From: Bacteroidales bacterium Bact_07
GTDB taxonomy: Bacteria > Bacteroidota > Bacteroidia > Bacteroidales > Tenuifilaceae
Length of the DNA: 13,261 nucleotides
NCBI GenBank assembly: GCA_001603415.1
Contig: LUYY01000183.1
Coordinates: 1 to 13,261 of the forward strand
Direction of reading: 5' to 3'
Part shown: one piece after another, positions 1 to 7,197 of the stretch
Numbering within the stretch: the first letter of the stretch is position 1
Layout of the letters: every line of letters begins with the position of its first letter
The notes under the pieces: model-generated
Database searches by the model: none
What the model saw: only the letters and a program-made list of their open reading frames with translations
Told to the model about the DNA's origin: nothing
Program-made: the position numbers and the translations under genes

Positions 1-74
1 CAGGTTTTAAGAACATCTTTATTCACTTGAGGTAAATCAAGCCCCTTGTACTCTTTGAATTTTAGGTTACCCAT
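1..74 (-). CDS. ileS: Isoleucyl-tRNA synthetase, N-terminal fragment (cut by window edge)
   Basis: Only the first 24 codons and two bases of the 25th are in the window; the gene runs off the left edge. Reading the minus strand from the ATG at 74-72 gives a peptide that opens MGNLKFKEYKGLDL and continues PQVNKDVLKT. From family knowledge, the pattern (F-x-EY-x-x-LDL-x-x-VN-x-x-VL-x-x-W) is the usual start of Bacteroidota isoleucyl-tRNA synthetases, and the next codon begins TG, which fits the expected Trp. The full enzyme charges tRNA-Ile in the cytoplasm and is normally about 1,100 residues. A good promoter lies 58 bases upstream of the ATG. The identification rests on a short but distinctive stretch; sequence left of the window would settle it. 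Confidence 0.78.
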   Translation of the reverse strand, partial: MGNLKFKEYKGLDLPQVNKDVLKT

Positions 75-131
75 ATAAAACGCTGTTAAATACTAATGTC
101 CAAGAAAAAATTAATCCCAAAAAAAATCTCA

Positions 132-161
132 CAAAATTAGAGTTTTTTTCAGACAATCAAA
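132..161 (-). promoter_or_regulatory. Predicted promoter of ileS
   Basis: On the minus strand, TAATTTTG (139-132) matches the Bacteroidota -7 box TAnnTTTG, and TTTG (161-158) lies 18 bases upstream as a -33 box. Transcription would start near 125 and leave a leader of about 50 bases before the ileS ATG at 74. Confidence 0.6.
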
Positions 162-273
162 AGTTTAAGTTCCGTTATTAAGGCGTTGCTCGTGTTAGGT
201 GATTAATGTTTGGTTTTTCGATAACGCAAGTATTCACTATCAACTTGCAACCATCGTCCAAATTAGTATCACA

Positions 274-301
274 GAGTTACTCAGAGTTTTACCCAGGGTA
301 A
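274..301. repeat. Two adjacent palindromes, possible operator
   Basis: GAGTTACTC (274-282) is a 4-base inverted repeat around one central T. Six bases further on, TTACCCAGGGTAA (289-301) is a perfect 6-base inverted repeat around a single A. The arms are too close together to form an RNA hairpin, so a dimeric DNA-binding protein is the more natural reading. They sit 85-112 bases before the ATG at 386. No bound regulator can be named. Confidence 0.35.
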
Positions 302-385
302 TACAGTGTAAATCATTATAATCCGCATTATCAGCGCTCCCTTCCCAAATTAGTTGTAACTTTATCACGCCAAACTGCTACGAAC

Positions 386-3070
386 ATGAAGCGCACCATT
401 ATTACAATCGTTTTTCTTACACTTGCAATTGCCGGATTGGTATTTATTTTTTACAAGTGGGTAAACAAGAACGATTTCAGGCAATTCAATCCCATTGATG
501 CTATTCCGTTGAATTCAACGCTGATTTTAAACATTGAGGATTTTGAAACCTTTGCTGGTTCGGTTAAAGCCAATGGTTGGTGGAACAGCATAGAAGGGAC
601 TGAAATGGTTAAATGCTTTGCCAACGTAGTTAATTTTATTGATAGCACTGCAAAATCGGACGATACGGTACGGAAAATTATCAGGGGTTCGAGCACCATT
701 GTTGCTTTTTACAGCCATACTCAGCAAGGTAGCGAATTCCTTTTCTCACATAAAATACCCAAGGATGTCAATCGTAGTGATATTATCGAGTTGGTAAAAC
801 TTCAAAGTTTAGGCCTGGCAAAAGCCGAAGAGATATCGGTTGCAGGGAATACCGGAATTTATGTTGAAGTTCCAATGCACGAGAGTACAAGTTTTACTTT
901 CACTACATTCGGGAACCTTTTGCTTGTAAGCAATAGCCAAGAGTTGCTGGTTGAATCAATCGAAAAGCTAAAAAATGGTTCAGGTGCAAGAACTAATGAA
1001 CAGTTTCAGGCTGTCTTCCAAACTGCAGCAAGTGGTGTTGCCGCAAATATCTTTTTGAATATCAATGAGCTCTCAAATGCTTTATCGCTTGAGCAAAACG
1101 CCAGCGCTTTTAAAGGAATTGCCCGCTGGGCGGGGCTCGATGTTCAGGTATCGCCAAGTACGGTAATTGCCAATGGCCTTATTCTGAATTCGCCCGATGG
1201 TAGCGATTATTACAAAATTTTTACCCGCCAAGCACCCGTTCAGTTCACATTACGAAACTATATGCCTGCCTCTACATCGTTTTTTGCCTGGTATGGGTTG
1301 CCTAACATTCCTAATTTCATGGCCGACTATAGCGATTATATCGACAACATTGGCCTAACGGAACCCTATAACAAAAATCTATCCGAATTTTTAAGGCTTA
1401 CTGGGCTGTCGATTGATGAATTCTTAGTCAAAAACGTTGATAACGAAATAGCAGTTATATCCTCAAAATTTGCCAACGATAGTACTGAGTGGTATATACT
1501 TGTTAATACCAGAAGCGGATCGGCAACCCTGCAGCAACTCGAAAATTTTGACAAGGCTACAGGCCCCGCTAAGCACGAGTATAAGCCCGATAAGCAGAAT
1601 AATTTCTTGATAGTTCCAAATCCCATTAAATCGTATTTGCCAACATTGCTTGGCAATAGTTTCTTGATGGTGAACGATAGCTATGTTACTGCTATCGATA
1701 ATGTGATAGCTTTTGGTTCAAGTGTCAGCGCACTTGAAAGGTTGATTAACGAGTATTTGCGTAACAACACCTTATCGGGAAGTGCTGTTTTTGGGGATGT
1801 TCAGCAACGCATATCAACATCATCAAATTTTATATTATACACCAACGGAATGGATTCCTACCCAATAAATGAGTTGCGCTTACATGGCAAACCTTTCCGT
1901 TTATGTAAATCCGGCTTAGCGGCCAATCATAGTTTAGTTTGGCAGGTTGTAGGCGGGAGTCAAAAACTCTTTGCCATGCTTGCCATTATTAGCAATCAAG
2001 CCGGTTTAACCGAAACCGCTGGTTTGCCAGAAAATGTCAAGTGGGTTTGCAAGTTAAATTCGGCACCCGCTGGCAAGCCTCATCGGGTAGTTAACCATAT
2101 CAACGGCCAAACCGAGATTCTGGTTCAGGATACCAACCACCAGATATACCTTATAAGTAACAATGGCCATATACTCTGGCAACGAAGGATTGATGCACCC
2201 ATTCAGGGCGATATTATTCAGGTTGATGTTTTTCATAACCAAAAGCTACAAATGGTTTTTGCCGCGGGCAATGCTATCTACTTAATTGACCGAAACGGAA
2301 ACGATGTTCAGGGATTTCCGGTTCGCTTGCCAGCCATTGCCACATCGCCTTTATCGACATTTGATTATGAAAAAAACCACAACTACCGTTTTGTTGTTGC
2401 TTGTGCCGATAAAAGGATATACTGCTACGATACAAATGGTAAACCCGTAAAAGGTTGGTTTAATTTCAAAACCGAAACGGTTGTCAACAATCGAATAGGC
2501 TATGTAAGTTACCAGGGCAAGGACTTTATAGTGATTTTTGACCAAAATCGGCCTTACCTGCTAAACCGGCGTGGCGAGGAGCGTATTAAACCACAAACCT
2601 TGTTTGCAAAAGCACCAAATGCCGATTACTATCTGGTTACCAGTCCGGATAAAGGAGCTTACCTGGTTACCACCGATACCCTTGGTGTAATCAATAGGCT
2701 ATATTTTAATGGTAAGGTTGAGAGCATGGTGCTTGAGCCCTTTACACCAATCCATACTTTCCGCATGTCTGGGAATGACTATTTAATCCTCGACAAGAAC
2801 AGGATAAGTATTTACAGTGAGTTGCAGCTAAAAAATGTGATACTATCGCCCAAGGGCGATTTTGACCCAGGCTGCCTCCAGGTAGTTGCTAATAACCGCT
2901 GCGTTCTAGCATCGCAGAATGGGAATATTTTTGGTTTCGATTTTTATGGTAAACCGCTTAATCAGTTTCCAATAGCAGGGTCTATTCCTTTGGTTGAGGT
3001 TGATGCAAAGAATAAATTTTATGTTACCCTATCAAAACAGAAAGGGGTTATTTGCTTTGCCATTAAATAA
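386..3070 (+). CDS. Membrane-anchored DUF3352-like protein with C-terminal beta-propeller
   Basis: This 894-residue protein has one N-terminal hydrophobic segment (residues 4-23) behind a MKR start, so it is probably a signal-anchored periplasmic protein. Residues about 35-520 resemble DUF3352-type proteins: an opening IPLNSTLILNIEDF segment, a GNLLLVSNSQELLVESI segment near 172-192, and two similar halves, the second around 345-455. From about residue 546 the style changes to short beta-strand repeats typical of a PQQ/WD-like propeller: VQDTNHQIYLISNNGHILW, then AAGNAIYLIDRNGNDVQGFPV, ACADKRIYCYDTNGKPVKGW and a closing ASQNGNIFGFDFYGKPLNQFPI. No catalytic residues are recognisable, so the function is unknown; a scaffold or binding role is only inference. 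The ATG at 386 has no clear ribosome binding site. The gene precedes the DUF4834/ROK pair on the same strand, but a separate promoter lies between them. Confidence 0.6.
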   Translation: MKRTIITIVFLTLAIAGLVFIFYKWVNKNDFRQFNPIDAIPLNSTLILNIEDFETFAGSVKANGWWNSIEGTEMVKCFANVVNFIDSTAKSDDTVRKIIRGSSTIVAFYSHTQQGSEFLFSHKIPKDVNRSDIIELVKLQSLGLAKAEEISVAGNTGIYVEVPMHESTSFTFTTFGNLLLVSNSQELLVESIEKLKNGSGARTNEQFQAVFQTAASGVAANIFLNINELSNALSLEQNASAFKGIARWAGLDVQVSPSTVIANGLILNSPDGSDYYKIFTRQAPVQFTLRNYMPASTSFFAWYGLPNIPNFMADYSDYIDNIGLTEPYNKNLSEFLRLTGLSIDEFLVKNVDNEIAVISSKFANDSTEWYILVNTRSGSATLQQLENFDKATGPAKHEYKPDKQNNFLIVPNPIKSYLPTLLGNSFLMVNDSYVTAIDNVIAFGSSVSALERLINEYLRNNTLSGSAVFGDVQQRISTSSNFILYTNGMDSYPINELRLHGKPFRLCKSGLAANHSLVWQVVGGSQKLFAMLAIISNQAGLTETAGLPENVKWVCKLNSAPAGKPHRVVNHINGQTEILVQDTNHQIYLISNNGHILWQRRIDAPIQGDIIQVDVFHNQKLQMVFAAGNAIYLIDRNGNDVQGFPVRLPAIATSPLSTFDYEKNHNYRFVVACADKRIYCYDTNGKPVKGWFNFKTETVVNNRIGYVSYQGKDFIVIFDQNRPYLLNRRGEERIKPQTLFAKAPNADYYLVTSPDKGAYLVTTDTLGVINRLYFNGKVESMVLEPFTPIHTFRMSGNDYLILDKNRISIYSELQLKNVILSPKGDFDPGCLQVVANNRCVLASQNGNIFGFDFYGKPLNQFPIAGSIPLVEVDAKNKFYVTLSKQKGVICFAIK

Positions 3071-3083
3071 ATAACTATCTTTG
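3051..3083 (+). promoter_or_regulatory. Predicted promoter for the DUF4834-ROK unit
   Basis: TATCTTTG (3076-3083) matches the Bacteroidota -7 consensus TAnnTTTG exactly, and a TTTG (3051-3054) lies 21 bases upstream; a second TTTG (3056-3059) lies 16 bases upstream. The -33 element is inside the last codons of the preceding gene. Transcription would begin around 3090, about 14 bases before the ATG at 3104. This is the clearest promoter in the window. Confidence 0.68.
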
Positions 3084-3103
3084 CGCACCGTTTCTGTTTA
3101 GTA

Positions 3104-3337
3104 ATGATTGCATTTTTAAAATTCATTTTTTACTTCTTCCTGGCCCTTTTCTTATTGGGTTTGATAGGGCGCATTGCCTTGCGTTTATGGTTAAGACGAT
3201 TGTATAATAAGATGAACCAGGAAGCAGGACAACAATCACCCGATAGTGAAAGGAATAGCGGATTTTCGTTCACCCGGCGAAAAAAGATTATCGATAAAAA
3301 TCAGGGTGAATATGTCGATTACGAAGAGTTAGATTAG
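3104..3337 (+). CDS. Small inner-membrane protein, DUF4834-like
   Basis: A 77-residue protein with one strongly hydrophobic N-terminal helix (about residues 3-27), then a basic stretch (RLWLRRLYNK), a polar linker, an RRKKIIDK basic cluster and an acidic tail ending GEYVDYEELD. This layout of one membrane helix, a charged linker and a terminal EYVD(F/Y)EE motif is what I recall for DUF4834 of Bacteroidota, whose function is unknown. The positive-inside rule suggests that the charged tail is cytoplasmic. It starts about 20 bases after the TATCTTTG promoter and ends 22 bases before the ROK kinase, so the two are probably co-transcribed. The family call is from motif memory; the coding call is stronger. 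Confidence 0.66.
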   Translation: MIAFLKFIFYFFLALFLLGLIGRIALRLWLRRLYNKMNQEAGQQSPDSERNSGFSFTRRKKIIDKNQGEYVDYEELD

Positions 3338-3359
3338 CAATAATTTAATTTTATAAGGT

Positions 3360-4328
3360 ATGGCTGAGGTTGTTGCAGGAATCGATATTGGCGGTACAAA
3401 TACGGTAATAGGGATAGTAAACCGAAATGGCGATATACTTGCCGAGAGTACCCTTCCCACACGCTGTAATGCTACCTTTGATGTTTTTGTAAAAAACTTA
3501 ACGGGTGAGATTGAGCGACTTCTCGTGGAACTTGGGCACGAACACCAGATGCTTGGAGTTGGAGTGGGTTCACCCAACGGTTCTTATAATCTTGGTGCAA
3601 TTGTTGATGCGCCAAATCTTGAGTGGAAGGGCATCTTACCCTTGTGTAAGGAGATAACCTCGTTAACTGGAGTACCCAGCGTGGTTACCAACGATGCCAA
3701 TGCTGCCGCATTGGGCGAACTGCTATACGGCGCGGCCAAGGGAATGAAAAATTTTGTGGTTATAACCTTGGGTACAGGCTTAGGCAGTGGTATTGTGGTT
3801 GATGGCAAATTGGTAATCGGCCACGATGGGTTTGCCGGGGAGTTTGGCCATATAGTGGCCAAGGCCAACGGCCGTCAGTGTGGATGTGGAAAGAAGGGTT
3901 GCCTCGAGACATACGCATCGGCTACCGGCCTTAGGCGAACAGCTTTCAAAATGATTGCCGATAGCAATCAGCCCAGCATGCTTCGTAATATTACCTACGA
4001 TAAGCTTACAGCCAAGATGATTACCGAGGCTGCCAAAACCGGCGACCCGCTTGCAAGGGCAGCATTTGAGTACACGGGGCTAATTTTAGGTACACGCCTT
4101 GCCGATTTAACGGCTATTCTCAATCCTGAAGCCATTTTCTTTTTTGGTGGTTTAGCCAATGCCGGCGAATTGTTAATGGATCCGGTACGCCGATACATGG
4201 AAGAGTATATGTTTCCGGTGTTTAAGGGGAAGGTTAAGCTTTTAATATCTGGTTTACAGGATAAGAATGCGGCTGTTTTAGGGGCTGCTGCCTTAATTTG
4301 GGAAGAGTTAGATAAAGCCAAGCACTAA
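3360..4328 (+). CDS. ROK-family sugar kinase (glucokinase-like)
   Basis: This 322-residue protein matches ROK kinases over its full length. Visible motifs in order: the ATP phosphate loop DIGGTNTVIG (9-18), GVGSPNG (68-74), the catalytic-base motif TNDANAAALGE with Asp112, the adenosine-binding LGTGLGSGIVVDG (137-149), the sugar-binding E-x-G-H at 161-164 and the structural zinc site (His164, Cys174, Cys176, Cys181) in CGCGKKGCLE. ROK enzymes of this form phosphorylate glucose, and in some cases N-acetylglucosamine or mannose, with ATP; Bacteroides RokA is the closest type I recall. The exact substrate cannot be read from sequence, and the absence of an N-terminal helix-turn-helix rules out a ROK repressor. 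It shares a probable transcript with the DUF4834-like gene, and its stop codon overlaps the convergent sdaA stop. Confidence 0.9.
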   Translation: MAEVVAGIDIGGTNTVIGIVNRNGDILAESTLPTRCNATFDVFVKNLTGEIERLLVELGHEHQMLGVGVGSPNGSYNLGAIVDAPNLEWKGILPLCKEITSLTGVPSVVTNDANAAALGELLYGAAKGMKNFVVITLGTGLGSGIVVDGKLVIGHDGFAGEFGHIVAKANGRQCGCGKKGCLETYASATGLRRTAFKMIADSNQPSMLRNITYDKLTAKMITEAAKTGDPLARAAFEYTGLILGTRLADLTAILNPEAIFFFGGLANAGELLMDPVRRYMEEYMFPVFKGKVKLLISGLQDKNAAVLGAAALIWEELDKAKH

Positions 4329-5530
4329 CCAAACGCTTCCCAGTTCTTAGCAAGACCGCCAATACCAGTTTCACGGTAGGCCACTTGTATATCGCGGCCG
4401 GTTTCGGCCATGGTTTCCACCGCTCTATCAAACGATACCTTATGTCCGCCATCGGACGAAAGGGCGTAAACGGCACATGAATATGCTTTAGTTGCCGCAA
4501 TGGCATTACGCTCAATGCAAGGTATTTGAACATATCCCATAACCGGATCGCAGGTAAGCCCAAGGTTATGCTCCATGGCCATTTCAGCTGCGTACTCAAT
4601 TTGGGTAGGTGATCCTCCCATGATTTGGGTCATTGCGGCAGCAGCCATAGCACATGCTGTTCCAATTTCACCCTGGCACCCAACCTCGGCTCCCGATATG
4701 GATGCATTATGCTTTACAAGGTTTCCAATTAGCCCTGCAGTGGCTAAAGCACGAAGCATCTTTTGCTCGGTAATATGTTCCTCGCTGCTCAGGTAGAATA
4801 GCAAACCCGGAAGCACTCCCGATGAACCACATGTAGGCGCGGTAATAATTTTACCCCCTGCAGCATTTTCTTCAGCCACAGCAAGCGAAAAAGCAAAAAG
4901 CAACCCAACCTGTTTCATGGTGCCATGCGAGTTTAGCGCTTTGGTGTACTGTGCCGATGCTCTACGGGCTAACTTTATTGGACCTGGCAAAACACCCTCA
5001 TTATCGATACCCCGTTTAACTGTTTCGCGCATGGTTTGCCAAGTTTTGGCAAGAAAGTCCCAAATCTCCTTACCCTCATTGTCCTCAACAAACTCCCAAA
5101 GGCTTTTCCCTTCGGTTTTGCACCAAGCCAATATTTCGGTCATGGTGGTCAACCGGTAAACATGGCTGTTATTTAAAATTCCTGTTTTATCTTTTAAATC
5201 GCCCCCGCCAATGCTGTAAACCTCCCAGTGGTCAATGAGTTCACCGTCTTGGTCGGTATAGGCTTCAATTATCATTCCGTTAGGATGGAGTGGCAGTGTT
5301 TCCTCGGGACGCCAAATGATATCGACCTGTTTAGGGAGAAAACTTTTTCGTAAAGCGCTGTCGGTATGATGCCCTTTTCCAGTAAGAGCCAAACTTCCGT
5401 ATAATGATACTCGAAAGTAATTAGCCTCAGGGTGGCGTTGCTTCATAATTTCGGCAGCGCGTGCAGGCCCTATGGTATGGCTGCTCGATGGCCCGTATCC
5501 TTCCTTGAATATCTCCCGTATCGATAACAT
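4325..5530 (-). CDS. sdaA: L-serine ammonia-lyase, single-chain [4Fe-4S] form
   Basis: The enzyme converts L-serine to pyruvate and ammonia in the cytoplasm. From the ATG at 5530 it has 401 residues and carries the whole single-chain fold: an N-terminal beta domain with the signature GPSSSHTIGP (Ser-rich loop 15-17, His18), and a C-terminal alpha domain with TAPTCGSSGVLPG, GAEVGCQGEIGTACAMAAAA and CDPVMGYVQIPCIERN. Cys285, Cys327 and Cys338 have the spacing (42 and 11) of the three iron-sulfur cluster ligands known from the Legionella enzyme. An in-frame TTG at 5551 would add seven residues; I prefer the ATG because homologues start just before the IREIFKEG segment. A GAGGG at 5532-5536 is too close to the ATG to be a good ribosome site. 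No cysteine is found at the C-terminus. It is divergent from the sugar transferase, and no consensus promoter is visible upstream. Confidence 0.94.
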   Translation of the reverse strand: MLSIREIFKEGYGPSSSHTIGPARAAEIMKQRHPEANYFRVSLYGSLALTGKGHHTDSALRKSFLPKQVDIIWRPEETLPLHPNGMIIEAYTDQDGELIDHWEVYSIGGGDLKDKTGILNNSHVYRLTTMTEILAWCKTEGKSLWEFVEDNEGKEIWDFLAKTWQTMRETVKRGIDNEGVLPGPIKLARRASAQYTKALNSHGTMKQVGLLFAFSLAVAEENAAGGKIITAPTCGSSGVLPGLLFYLSSEEHITEQKMLRALATAGLIGNLVKHNASISGAEVGCQGEIGTACAMAAAAMTQIMGGSPTQIEYAAEMAMEHNLGLTCDPVMGYVQIPCIERNAIAATKAYSCAVYALSSDGGHKVSFDRAVETMAETGRDIQVAYRETGIGGLAKNWEAFG

Positions 5531-5645
5531 GCCCTCAAATATTTTTGGCAAAGCAACATCATTTTTACATCTGTTGCAAGCATTTAGAGTTAATTAACAC
5601 CTTACATTTATGCTTGTATTATGTGTGTGGTTCCCAAAAATGTTA

Positions 5646-5653
5646 TAACTTTA
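5646..5653 (+). promoter_or_regulatory. Weak candidate -7 box for the sugar transferase gene
   Basis: TAACTTTA matches TAnnTTTG except for the last base and lies 26 bases before the ATG at 5680. No TTG is found at the right distance upstream (the nearest is 29 bases away), so this is a weak call. The same octamer occurs before two other genes in the window. Confidence 0.3.
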
Positions 5654-5679
5654 AACAATATTTAGCAGGTTATGTAAAA

Positions 5680-7197
5680 ATGAACAGGCGAGTTTCAATT
5701 CTGATTTTTTTGGATGTTTTTCTTGTAGGGTTTTCCTTTTGGTTGGCAACGCTACTTAAAGGGGTTTCGTTTCTGGTTTATTTGAACAACTATCAGAACG
5801 GCATTCTAATTTTCACGCTAATATGGGTATTAACTTCACTAATCTACAATAAATACACTTTTACCTCTTACTCGCTAAGGCATCTAAGCAAAAACATAAT
5901 CACCTCAAATCTGCTTGTATTGGCAATAATATCGGTACTTATTTTCATAACCCGTAACGATTATTATTCACGTTTCATTGTTTTTAGCACCATTGCGCTC
6001 ACAACCTTTGTGGAGTTGGTGATATATAATTTGTGGGGTGTTTTAAAACGCACCCAAGTAATTCCCGATGATGTTTTGGGAAAAGTTGAGCGTTCGCTTC
6101 GTCGATCTCGACCCATACCTAAAATTAGCGAGGAGTCCATTGACCCTACCCGGGTAAAAACAGTTCAAAAGGCAATTCTTTCCGACTTTAGTCGCGATGT
6201 TTACTGTTTTTTGGAACAACATACCAATTTATTCAGCGATAAAACCTTAATTATCTCTACAACTACCAGTTTTAATATACTTAATCAGCCTAACAACACC
6301 TATAAAACCATAATCAACCTTAAACGGGTTAACGACATTAGGCGAATTAACAAATTCTTTGAGGCGGTTAACGAGAAAATTCCCGTTGGGGGTATGTTTG
6401 TTTGCATGGCCGAAACACAGGAGCAGCGCAAGAAACGAATACTCCGCAAGTTCCCGCCTTTACTGAACTATATCTACTACTTTTTCGATTTTATTTTGAA
6501 ACGGGTATTTCCCAAATTTTCGTTTACTAAGGGTATTTACTTTTTACTTACCCGCGGCGAAAATAGGGTGATTAGTCGTGCTGAACTTTTGGGAAGGCTT
6601 TACTCATGCGGATTCGATATAATTGACGAGCAGGAAATCGACAAGATGCATTACGTAGTTGCCCAAAAAATTCGAAAACCCTACTTCGACATGGAGCCTA
6701 CCTATGGGCCGCTCATCAAGCTTCGTCGCATTGGGAAAGGGGGTAAGTTCATTAAGGTTTATAAACTCCGAACCATGCACCCATACTCGGAATACCTGCA
6801 GGAGTATATTTACCGTAAACATAGCCTCCAAGAGGGTGGTAAGTTTAAGGACGATTTCAGGGTCTCGACCCTGGGGCGTTTTATGCGTAAGCTTTGGATC
6901 GATGAATTGCCTATGATTATTAACCTGCTGCGTGGTGAACTGAAAATTGTAGGCGTAAGGCCTTTGAGCCAGCACTACTTTAACCTTTACACCAAAGAGT
7001 TACAGGAACGTCGAATAAAGTATAAACCAGGGCTCATTCCGCCTTTCTATGTTGATAACCCCAAAACGATTGAGGAGATAATGGCCTCGGAGATTAAATA
7101 CCTCGATGCTTACGACAAACATCCGCTACTCACCGATTTAAGATACTTTTTTGTAGCTGTTTATAACATTGTTTTCAAACGGTATAGGAGTAACTAA
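5680..7197 (+). CDS. Membrane sugar transferase (polyprenyl-phosphate glycosylphosphotransferase family), atypical architecture
   Basis: Likely adds a sugar-1-phosphate from a nucleotide sugar to undecaprenyl phosphate, the first step of capsule, exopolysaccharide or O-antigen units. The 505-residue protein has four N-terminal membrane segments (about 5-26, 40-57, 76-91, 98-119), a soluble middle region (about 185-335) and a C-terminal transferase domain (about 342-505). The latter shows RRIGKGGKFIKVYKLRTM, DDFRVSTLGRFMRKLWIDELP with the Asp408-Glu409 catalytic dyad, IVGVRPLS and YKPGLIPPF, as in WcaJ/PglC-type enzymes. The usual re-entrant membrane helix with a KR-x-x-D motif just before this domain is not seen. 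The middle region (IINLKRVNDIRRINKFFEAV, GGMFVCMAET, AELLGRLYSCGF) looks more like the C-terminal half of a methyltransferase-like fold than the usual Rossmann domain. The frame is open back to 5545, but that would overlap sdaA; the ATG at 5680 gives a natural membrane N-terminus. The stop overlaps the convergent Wzi-like gene. Confidence 0.82.
   Translation: MNRRVSILIFLDVFLVGFSFWLATLLKGVSFLVYLNNYQNGILIFTLIWVLTSLIYNKYTFTSYSLRHLSKNIITSNLLVLAIISVLIFITRNDYYSRFIVFSTIALTTFVELVIYNLWGVLKRTQVIPDDVLGKVERSLRRSRPIPKISEESIDPTRVKTVQKAILSDFSRDVYCFLEQHTNLFSDKTLIISTTTSFNILNQPNNTYKTIINLKRVNDIRRINKFFEAVNEKIPVGGMFVCMAETQEQRKKRILRKFPPLLNYIYYFFDFILKRVFPKFSFTKGIYFLLTRGENRVISRAELLGRLYSCGFDIIDEQEIDKMHYVVAQKIRKPYFDMEPTYGPLIKLRRIGKGGKFIKVYKLRTMHPYSEYLQEYIYRKHSLQEGGKFKDDFRVSTLGRFMRKLWIDELPMIINLLRGELKIVGVRPLSQHYFNLYTKELQERRIKYKPGLIPPFYVDNPKTIEEIMASEIKYLDAYDKHPLLTDLRYFFVAVYNIVFKRYRSN

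Larger units (their letters stand above)
75..385. other. Gene-free divergent spacer between ileS and the 894-aa gene
   Basis: No open reading frame with coding character, tRNA or recognisable structured RNA is seen in these 311 bases. It holds the ileS promoter (132-161), a 9-base palindrome GAGTTACTC (274-282), a 13-base palindrome TTACCCAGGGTAA (289-301), a weak hairpin candidate (GCAAGT 226-231 with ACTTGC 243-248), and a poor -7 box candidate, TAACTTTA (357-364), for the plus-strand gene at 386. Its length is large compared with the other spacers here, so it probably carries regulatory sites for one or both flanking genes. Confidence 0.6.

Noticed and set aside
226..248. Hairpin GCAAGT/ACTTGC as a small RNA or terminator
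   Set aside because: Six pairs with an 11-base loop and no U-tract; too weak to call as a terminator or RNA gene.
2633..2670. Repeated CTGGTTACCA segments
   Set aside because: They lie within the propeller-coding part of the 894-aa gene and encode similar short strands (YLVTS and YLVTT); codon-level similarity of internal repeats explains them.
4234..4599. 121-residue minus-strand open frame across the ROK/sdaA junction
   Set aside because: It is a shadow frame of sdaA and the ROK gene, with no recognisable motif and no spacing or start signal of its own.
5545..5679. Upstream extension of the sugar transferase by 45 residues
   Set aside because: The extension is rich in Cys and His, has no membrane-protein character, overlaps the start region of sdaA and lies in the spacer where promoters are expected. 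The ATG at 5680 gives a normal membrane N-terminus.
5531..5679. Consensus promoter for sdaA
   Set aside because: The minus strand of this spacer has no TAnnTTTG match; partial matches such as TAACATTT have no correctly spaced TTG, so none is called.
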